The notes under the pieces: model-generated
The model's database searches: none
The model's input: only the letters and a program-made list of their open reading frames with translations
Told to the model about the DNA's origin: nothing
Source: Deroplatys truncata
Taxonomy: Eukaryota; Arthropoda; Insecta; Mantodea; Mantidae
DNA: 64,000 nucleotides
Direction: 5' to 3'
NCBI GenBank assembly: GCA_030765065.1
Contig: CM060976.1
Coordinates: 57,644,539-57,708,538 of the forward strand
In this document: positions 57,045 through 64,000 of the stretch, one piece after another
How positions within the stretch are numbered: the first letter of the stretch is position 1
Layout: the number at the start of each line of letters is the position of its first letter
Translations under genes and position numbers: made by a program

Positions 57045-57867
57045 AAATCTTATGTGTTACACTCACATGGCTTTCTCTACTCTTGTACAAAATATTTTTA
57101 CAAACGCTTATTCTCCATATGCTTCATGTTAATCGATATGTTAATCTTATTGCTAATTTTCTTGTAGATACAAGGGGAATATGGTAGGCTTTAAGCGATA
57201 GTCAACTCATTTAAGAGGTGGTTGCTATGTGGAGCATTCCATTCTCTTTGCATATCCAGGACCTAAAAAAATGAATAACGAATTTGGGAAAAAGTATAAG
57301 TATTGGAAAATTTAATGGGATAACAAACAATATTTCGAAAATGGTTCACTCAACAACAGAAAAATGTATATGACATAAATCATGTATTTTAACGGGATCT
57401 ACATTTTTTGTGTAGTAAAATTTTGTCTATCTCTTATGGTTTACCAGTTATGCAAAAGTCGTTCACAATGAAGAATACTTTTGGAGACATTCCCAGAAAA
57501 CTAGATATACATTTAATTTGTCACAAAAATATCTTAAACATATGATATTTTAATCAAAATCGTTAGAACCATTTTTGAGAAAATTAAAATTTTCGAAAAG
57601 TTTTCCATGTAAAGGGTAATCTGGGGATTTTCTTGAAAACGTTCATATCGCATCTCTAGAAGATACTGAACATAAATACCAACTTTGGTGTTTATCCAAC
57701 TGTTAGTTTCTGAGTTATGCTGTTCACAGGCACACACGGATATTTTTCCAAAAATGCTTTTTTTGGATTAAGGGATCTCAAAACATAATTTGCGGTGAAA
57801 TCTCGGTATCGAATTTTTGGGTGGAATGCAATACTTCTCCTACTTACTATACGTAGTAGAGAAAGTA
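57045..57867 (+). repeat. Family A repeat, full-length, simple copy
   Basis: The cleanest single copy: 5-prime module (TGTGTTACACTCACATGGCT to GGACCTAAAAAAATGAATAA), body, a minimal microsatellite slot (CAGGCACACACGG at 57727) and the end CTTACTATACGTAGTAGAGA. It shows that one module plus one body, about 823 bases, is the basic unit. Confidence 0.88.
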
Positions 57868-57959
57868 AAAACGAGGAGTCCAAAGTGGTAAAGATATTTC
57901 GATAAACATTGAGTAGAATCATGGCCGTGGTTGGTTAAGAAACAACATTACTTTAAAGT

Positions 57960-58350
57960 GATTGGTCATATCTCCCATTTACGGCATGAATGAAATAGTT
58001 AACATAAAACTTTAATACTCTTTACACATTTCGTTTTAGGTATAAGAAGAGTATACAGGGATAAAGTGACAGATTTTAATGAAAGGTGCTGGCTACGTGA
58101 TGACAGAAATTCCATGCTCTTTGTATGACCACGATAAAAACAAGCTTTGACGAGTTACATTCACAAGAATTTCTCCACCCATGATGCCTTATTCTATATA
58201 GCTTATACAAAGTATGCTTTAAAAATGTATGTTTCTAACCACATAATGTTAATTGACATTAACAGTTCTCATTTGTTTACTGTCTTCTGTAGGTCGTACG
58301 TAATAGCAAAGAGCTTGCAGTATAAGCGATGTTTTACAGTAGCGAAGATG
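57960..58350 (+). repeat. Family A, decayed 5-prime module pieces
   Basis: GGTGCTGGCTACGTGATGAC with ATTCCATGCTCTTTGTATGA resembles the module end, and GAGTTACATTCACAAGAATT with TTCTCCACCC a module start after it. Highly diverged. Confidence 0.45.
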
Positions 58351-58522
58351 AACAAGTGCTCATAGCTCTTAAGGTATGTTTACTGGATATTGTTTCTTAT
58401 TTTGGTCCATACTACCACCTCGCAAAACATGGAATACTTTTTTTTAACACCTGGTATACTGGCCTCTAAATTCCCTACTCTTTGCATGACATCGCAAGAA
58501 ATAACTCATTAGCGACAGCACT

Positions 58523-59374
58523 TTAAAAAACTGATCTGTTACAATAATATGACTTATACTACCTACTACCGTTTATTTATTTACACCTATATAGCTTCTA
58601 CAAACTATTCCTACGAAAGCTTATATTTCTATCTTCTACTCTTTGTTAATCGATATAAACCTTTTCAGAAATAATTCCGCATATTTCGTTGAAGTTACAA
58701 GGGGAATAGAGGAAACTGAATCCATAGTCAGATGTTTAAAAGCTAGCCGCTGTAATATACGTAGAAACTTCTTACTCTTTCCATGACAACAACGCGAGAA
58801 ACAAATGAAAGGCGATAGCACTTAAAACTGACAAATTATTCAACAGCTGAAACCAATAACAAGTGATATCTCGGAAGTGGCTAATACCATAACGAGTTAT
58901 TGAAATAAACCGTATGCTTTAAAGATATCCAGCACGCTCTGTGTATCTCTTATGGTCTAGCAGTTATACAAAATTGTACACCAACCCTTCGCAATGAAGA
59001 GGAATTCCCAAAAAATTCAAATTATACACTTTATTTGTCATGTATCTTAACCTACGGCATTTTAATCCAAATCTTTAGAGCCATATTTAAGAAAATCTAA
59101 AATTTCAAGAAATCTTCCATTTAAAGAGTAGTTTTGGTTGGGGGGGGGGATTTTCGCTTCATCCTCGAAAGACGCTTAACAAATGCATCAAGTTTGTTAT
59201 TTATCCAATTTTTCGGTTTTTAGTTGTTCTGTTCACAAATAGATATACGGAATATTTGCTAAAAATTCATTGAAAGGGCTTAAAACACGTATTTCCGGTA
59301 AAAATATGGTCAATCGAATTTTTGGGTTGAATACACTACTTCCTCTGCCTACTAGGTACGTGGTAGAGAAATTA
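58523..59374 (+). repeat. Family A repeat, older subfamily
   Basis: Starts AAAAACTGATCTGTTACAAT and ends CTAGGTACGTGGTAGAGAA. Shares with 2319-3101 the CGCGAGAAACAAATGAAAGG segment instead of the A-run junction. The G-rich block has eight or more G (59145-59152). The slot near 59240 has almost no CA repeat. A partial module end precedes it (58470-58520). Confidence 0.75.
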
Positions 59375-60971
59375 ATAAAATGTATACATTAAAATTTCTG
59401 TGAATAGCTTGTTAAGACTCCATTCATTTGATTGAAATTGTTTATAACTCAGAAAATATATTTTTAATCTAGAGATAGAAATATAGAGATATTTCAGAAT
59501 AAATATCGAGGTTACTACAATATCTATTTTTATAGCTTTAGCCGTTTTTTATATTTTCTGTTATTGGCCAACATTTTCCATTATTATGCTACACATTTTT
59601 ATAACACTGCACTTGCACTTTCATTAAGCATAAGACAATGCAAAGAGTAATCAAAATATTAAGATCACCATACAAAGAACGAGTTTTAAACGGGTTAGAC
59701 TATTGTGCTAGAGGCCTGTAACCATCTATGCTTCTATATTTTAACGAATTGACAACTTTCGCTGCGGGGATAGCGGGGCGTGATATCCGTAACATAATTG
59801 GTTCTCTCGCCCGATGTAAATTCTAGAACCCCTGTAGAGACCCATCTCCCGCGAACCATCTCGAAGCTCCTGCGATTATATGTCGGCGAGCGTTCTCGCA
59901 ACAAAGAATGAGTTAGTGAATGACGTTCTTATTAGGTGACGCAGTCGCTCAACGAATTCTTCTTGTCAACTAGAGTGGAGAGGAGAAGTCCTATGTTCGA
60001 TAGAGGCAAGTTGAAGAGAGTATTTTGGTACACAAAATGTAATAATAGTAATAATAATTTTAATAAAGTTTGGAGGTTTTAAGCAATGGTTTCAAATGTT
60101 GACTTGAAATGTTATTTTGATTTTTTTTTTGTGCTTTAATTTTAATCAGGCTTATGAGAAGTGCTGTGTTCGACACTCCAGTGAGAGAAGTGGAGGGAAG
60201 AAGGGACTGCTTTTTGCATTATTCATTACACCGCTACGCGCAAAAAAGAAAAGTGAAGTGACGATGAAAACTGAAATAAGTCAGAATATGTATTTAAACC
60301 ATTTTGGAAAGTTTTTATTATGCTTATTAAGTATAAAACGAGCTCTCTCTTTTCAAAAACAAACTAACTTACAGAGGATATGAAAGTAAATATTGGTAAG
60401 TAGAGAGAGTCTTGTGTATCTAATAGGTACAAGAGATGTTTTGTTCTTCTCCGGTAAGGTTACGCCCTTCTCCTTCTCTAGAGATGTTATAAGCTTTTGC
60501 ACACCTCATTATCATTTAAAATTGCCGTTTGTGTGAAGGAGTTTAAATAAACTTCTTGTCCAGTAACCCTACACCTTGAATATCGTGTTTCCTTTTATTA
60601 AACACGAGAGTTCTTGCTCTACTTAGAACAATACGAGAATAAGACAGAAAGCAGAGGAAACGAACTAAGTAAAGGTTTTTCGTTTGGTTTTGTGAGCTTA
60701 AAATTCTTGTTAATACTCTGATTGTTATTTCAGCTTTTAATTAATAAAAATTAAACCAAGACAAATTTAGTGTTATTACGTAAGATAAAATCAGTTTGAA
60801 ACTTAATTTCTCTTATTTCCGCATTTATTTTTTAACTGAGGGTTCTATTTGGGTTCTTCAATACAACCTTAGGAAAACCAGCATACAGCCATTTTTAACT
60901 CGCTACAATTTACTTAAGTAATATCCTAGCACGCAAATAGGTGTTCACGATTCTATCTATGTTTTCCTTCT
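59375..60971. other. Unassigned stretch with a GC-richer island
   Basis: 59745-60030 is clearly less AT-rich than its surroundings and is followed by AATAATTTTAATAAAG (about 60051-60068). I could not find matching ends or a second copy. The frame 60117-60383 (88 codons) has no known motif. Confidence 0.4.
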
Positions 60972-61065
60972 ACGTTATTATAAGTAGAGGAAGTATTAGT
61001 GTATTGTAACATAAAATTCGATACGAAGTTTCACCCCAAATAAAAGCTTTGAGGCCCTCGGAATA
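60972..61065 (-). repeat. Family A 3-prime end, inverted
   Basis: ATTATAAGTAGAGGAAGTAT, AAAATTCGATACGAAGTTTC and GAGGCCCTCGGAATAAC are the inverted right end, abutting a forward start at 61066. Confidence 0.7.
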
Positions 61066-61437
61066 ACAAAAAATTCTGATGTGCTACATTCACATGACTT
61101 TTTCTACCCTCTGTCATTTATTAGTGGACACACAAATTATTCTTAAAAAAGCTTATTTGTCTACCTACATTATTTTAATCGAGAAATAGCTACATTACAC
61201 ATTTCGTTAGGATAATAAGACAACAGCGACAGTTAAATTGTTTTAGAACTGGACGCTAAATGCTGGCCTTAATATTCCATACACCTTCCATACAATCACG
61301 AGAAACTGAATATCGACAGGATTTTTAAAGCATGACAATAATATTGAGCAATTAGAACCATTAATAGCGGATACCTTGGACATGGCTTATGCTACAAGAA
61401 AAATTTGTTTTAAAAGATCTACATTTTTTGCTTTCCC
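61066..61437 (+). repeat. Family A 5-prime part
   Basis: ATTCTGATGTGCTACATTCA, CATGACTTTTTCTACCC to AAAGATCTACATTTTTTGC, then cut off where an inverted copy begins. It is of the older subfamily (GAACTGGACGCTAAATGCTG). Confidence 0.75.
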
Positions 61438-62292
61438 TGCCACGTATGTAATACGTAAAGAAGGTATCTATTGCATTCTGCCAAAAATGTTGGCACCTAG
61501 ATTTCACCGCAATTACAAGTTTTTGAGGCATTCTGAATAAAAATAATTTTTTTTTGAAAATTTTCCGTCTATAAACGTGTGTGTGTCTGTATATCTGTGA
61601 ATAGCATAACTCAAAAATTAAGTCCGATAAACATTAAACCTCGTATTTAGGTTCAACATCTTCCCAAAATGCGACACAAACATTTTCAAGAAAACCACCC
61701 ACCCCAAACTACACTTTGCATGGAAAATTTTTCGAAATGTTTGATTTTATAAAAAATGGCTCTAACATTTTGATAAAAAATACCACATATTAAAGATATT
61801 TTGGACAAATAAAATGTATATTTTGAATTTTCTAGGAATAACCTATGAAGTCGTGTTCATTCGGAAAGCATTTGCCTAATTTTATGCAACTGGTAAACTT
61901 TAAGCAATAGACGATGCAATACAGAAAATTTAGAACTCTAAAATACACAATTTTTTCAAAATTAAGTTTTTTATGGCATAAGCTATTTCTGAGATCTGCG
62001 TTATTAAAGGTTGGGATTTTTCATTTCCTTTCAACATTCAGTTGTTTCTCGCGATTGCGGAAACAATATGGAATTTTTAGGCCAGCGTATAGCGTCCAGC
62101 TCTTAAGATATTTAACTGCTACTGCTATCTCTTTGTATCTATAATGAATTCTGTAAATTAGCTATTTCTGTAAAGGCTTATTTTTATTTAAATGTAGTAT
62201 ATAGAAAAATAAACCTTAATTAGAATAGTTTGCATATCCATAATAGACGATAGAGGGTAGCCAAACTCATGTGAATGTATTACATCAGATTT
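61438..62292 (-). repeat. Family A repeat, inverted, near full-length
   Basis: Reverse-strand copy from TTTACGTATTACATACGTGG (its right end at 61440-61460) through a TG-type slot (61578-61600), CCACCCACCCCAAACTACAC and GGCTCTAACATTTTGATAAA to its start at 62255-62290 (CTCATGTGAATGTATTACAT). Confidence 0.78.
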
Positions 62293-62609
62293 TTGCATAG
62301 TGCGTTTTCGTCCATCGCTTAATGTTACCAGTTATACGGAATTTCTTTCAAATGAAGAGGACTTCACAAGCTTTCTCTAGAAAATTCATGACATACATTT
62401 TATTTGTCAGTTGTTTTATTAATATTAATCAAAATCATTAGAACCATCCTGGTAAAATAAAAACACTGAAAAATCCCATGTAAAGGTAGTTGGGATGTGG
62501 AGTTTTCTTGAAAATCTTCGTGTCGCATCTTTGGAAAATGTCTGAACTTAAAAACCAATTTTGTTATTTATTCCACGTTTAGTTTTTGAGTTATGCTGTT
62601 CTCTCTCTC

Positions 62610-62643
<34 letters not shown>

Positions 62644-62794
62644 AGAGACACAAACACGGGCCTTCTGCTAAAAATGCTTTCTTTTTTATTCAGGCGAGCT
62701 CTAAACACGTATTTGAAGTGAAATCTCGGTATCAAATTTTTAGGTGGAAGGCCATACCTTCTCTAATAACTACGTGCGTGATAGAGAAAGTAAA
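62293..62794 (+). repeat. Family A repeat, 5-prime-truncated
   Basis: TTAATGTTACCAGTTATACG, AATCTTCGTGTCGCATCTTT, a CT then CA microsatellite at 62601-62655, GAAGTGAAATCTCGGTATCA and the end ACTACGTGCGTGATAGAGAA. Confidence 0.78.
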
Positions 62795-62809
62795 CATAAT
62801 TTTAGAAAA

Positions 62810-62905
62810 TGGCGTGTGTGAGCGGTAAATACTAATCTTGGTATGTAATTTCAGCAGTTTCCTAGGATTTTCAAGAAAATTCTACTCCCCAAACTACCCT
62901 TTATA
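62810..62905 (-). repeat. Family A fragment cut by a Tc1 insertion
   Basis: TTTTCAAGAAAATTCTACTC and CCCAAACTACCCTTTATA are inverted body sequence; the copy stops at the TA where the Tc1 element begins. Confidence 0.65.
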
Positions 62906-64000
62906 CACGGTGTGCAAAACCTAAGGACGAAAGTAATCTTCGCAAGCTGTGACACTGCCAGTAACATAGCTCGATGAAACTTGAATCATACATAGAAGGA
63001 AACTGCTACAGTAGGCAACTAAACGAAATATGCAATGAAACGGACAGAAATGTCACTTTTATCCATAGACCATAAGTTACACTAAAGTCAATACGACATA
63101 TGATGGCTCTCTGGATTTACAGAAACAGATACACGGTGCTTAAAAGGGTGTATGATCACCACGGACAGCAATGCATGCTCTACATCGTGCTCTCATGCTG
63201 GCCACAAGGTTGCTAAGCAGTTCTTGTGGTAGGGCGTTCTATTCATCCACTAGCGCTGTTGACAACTGTTGGATGGTCGTCGGTGCATGTAGATGTGCTG
63301 CAATGCGTCTCTCCAAAACATCCCACGCGTGTATGATGGGATTTAAATCGGGGGAACGGGCAGGCCAGTCCATTCATCGAATATCCTCTGGTTCCAAGAG
63401 ATCCTCCACCTGCGCTGTTCGATGCGGTCGCGAGTTGTCTCCATAAAAATGATGTCAGGGCCGACTGCACCTCTGAAAAGACGCACATGGGGAAGGAGTA
63501 CAGTATCACAATAACGTGGTCCAGTGAGCGCACCGTGTTCAAAGATTTGGAGTTCGGGCTGCTCATGCAACATTATGCCTCCCCAAACCATAACACCCGG
63601 ACCACCAAAACGATCATGTTCAAGGATTTTCCTGGGTTCATTACATGTTCCCACCTCTCTCCAGATAAGGGTGCGTCGAGAATCACTACTTAGACTGAAT
63701 CTGCTCTCATCCGAGAAGAGCACGCAACCCCATTCCTCGTTGGTACAATGTTGATATTCTTGAAACCATCGCAAATGGTGCCGCCGATATGCGAATGTCA
63801 ATGGAACACAACGTACTGGCCGTCGGGTACAGAGACTACCTCTGTGTAGTCACCGTGCCACTGTGTATCGTGAGATTGCGTGCCTAGCTGTCCTGTTAAA
63901 TGTGGTTGCAATTGCATCCGCTGTTTGGCGTGGATCCCTTCTTGCTTGTTGCACAATGTAGCGCTCATCTGCTGCTGTAGTTGAGCGTGGTCGACCACCA
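62906..64000 (-). mobile_element. Tc1-like transposon, runs off the window
   Basis: The end CACGGTGTGCAAAACCTAAG with GACGAAAGTAATCTTCGC follows a TA at 62904-62905 and is a typical Tc1-family terminus. The other end is beyond 64000. It carries the transposase below and differs from the Tc1 at 14203. Confidence 0.85.
63145..64000 (-). pseudogene. Tc1 transposase, partial and broken
   Basis: From the right edge on the reverse strand: GRPRSTTAADERYIVQQARR, TADAIATTFNRTARHAISRY (helix-turn-helix), VARRLHRGSL, YRRHHLRWFQEYQHCTNEEW and VLFSDESRFSL (first Asp). Then GVMVWGGIMLHEQPELQIFE, RYCDTVLLPHV, and in a shifted frame DNSRPHRTAQ (second Asp kept). The third motif reads DLNPIIHAWDVLERRIAAHL, with Ile where the catalytic Glu should be. 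The C-terminus ends near CRACIAVRGDHT. One frameshift and two in-frame stops (near 63375 and 63240) plus the lost Glu make it inactive. The N-terminus lies outside the window. Confidence 0.9.

Noticed and set aside
57045-57867. Family A as a Helitron
   Set aside because: The start TCTGATG and a small hairpin near the right end are suggestive, but the right end is GAGAAAGTAA and not CTRR, and insertion between A and T is not demonstrated.

Overview
The window is eukaryotic DNA from a large, AT-rich, transposon-filled genome. The mobile elements (mariner, Tc1 and DD41D-type transposons, several LINE clades, many tRNA-derived SINEs, a young LTR element) and their protein signatures are those of an insect. 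A polyneopteran such as a cockroach, termite or stick insect is my best guess, but that is inference from repeat style, not from a host gene. I found no intact host protein-coding gene, no rRNA and no true tRNA gene in 64 kb. Almost everything that can be named is mobile DNA, and every transposase or reverse transcriptase reading frame is broken.

Layout. 1-8 kb: old retroposon copies, a family-A repeat (2319-3101), a whole-length but dead mariner (3340-4627) and a MITE (6405-6816). 8-16 kb: LINE pieces (8276-9180, 10950-11400), a divergent family-A copy, a Tc1/mariner-superfamily element with an unusually wide Asp-Glu spacing (12082-13901) and a reverse-strand Tc1 (14203-15577). 16-20 kb: two foldback elements (16355-16708, 17742-18122), a relic of a multicopy arthropod gene family (17269-17640), a second, internally deleted mariner (18167-19354) and an inverted family-A copy. 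20-25 kb is mostly unassigned. 25-31 kb: a third mariner lineage (24891-25946), DD41D-type remnants, three LINE fragments and several SINEs. 31-44 kb: SINEs, a DD41D element with long terminal inverted repeats (36705-37967) and long unassigned AT-rich stretches. 44-54.5 kb: family-A copies, one of them split by a nearly new LTR element (45856-50785), followed by a compound family-A array. 57-64 kb: more family A in both orientations, and a Tc1 element that runs off the right edge.

The most interesting material is family A. This is an unclassified repeat of about 830 bp, present in more than a dozen full or partial copies here. It has ACTTTCTCTACT-type ends, a modular structure joined at short A-runs, and a fixed internal slot where microsatellites have grown. 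Others worth attention are the transposase with about 79-80 residues between its second and third acidic residues, the two mariner copies that share a Glu in place of the third Asp plus a shared frameshift, and the LTR element with almost identical LTRs but no recognisable coding capacity.

Naming used below: family A is the 830-bp repeat; S1, S2 and so on are SINE-like families. These names are mine and local to this answer.
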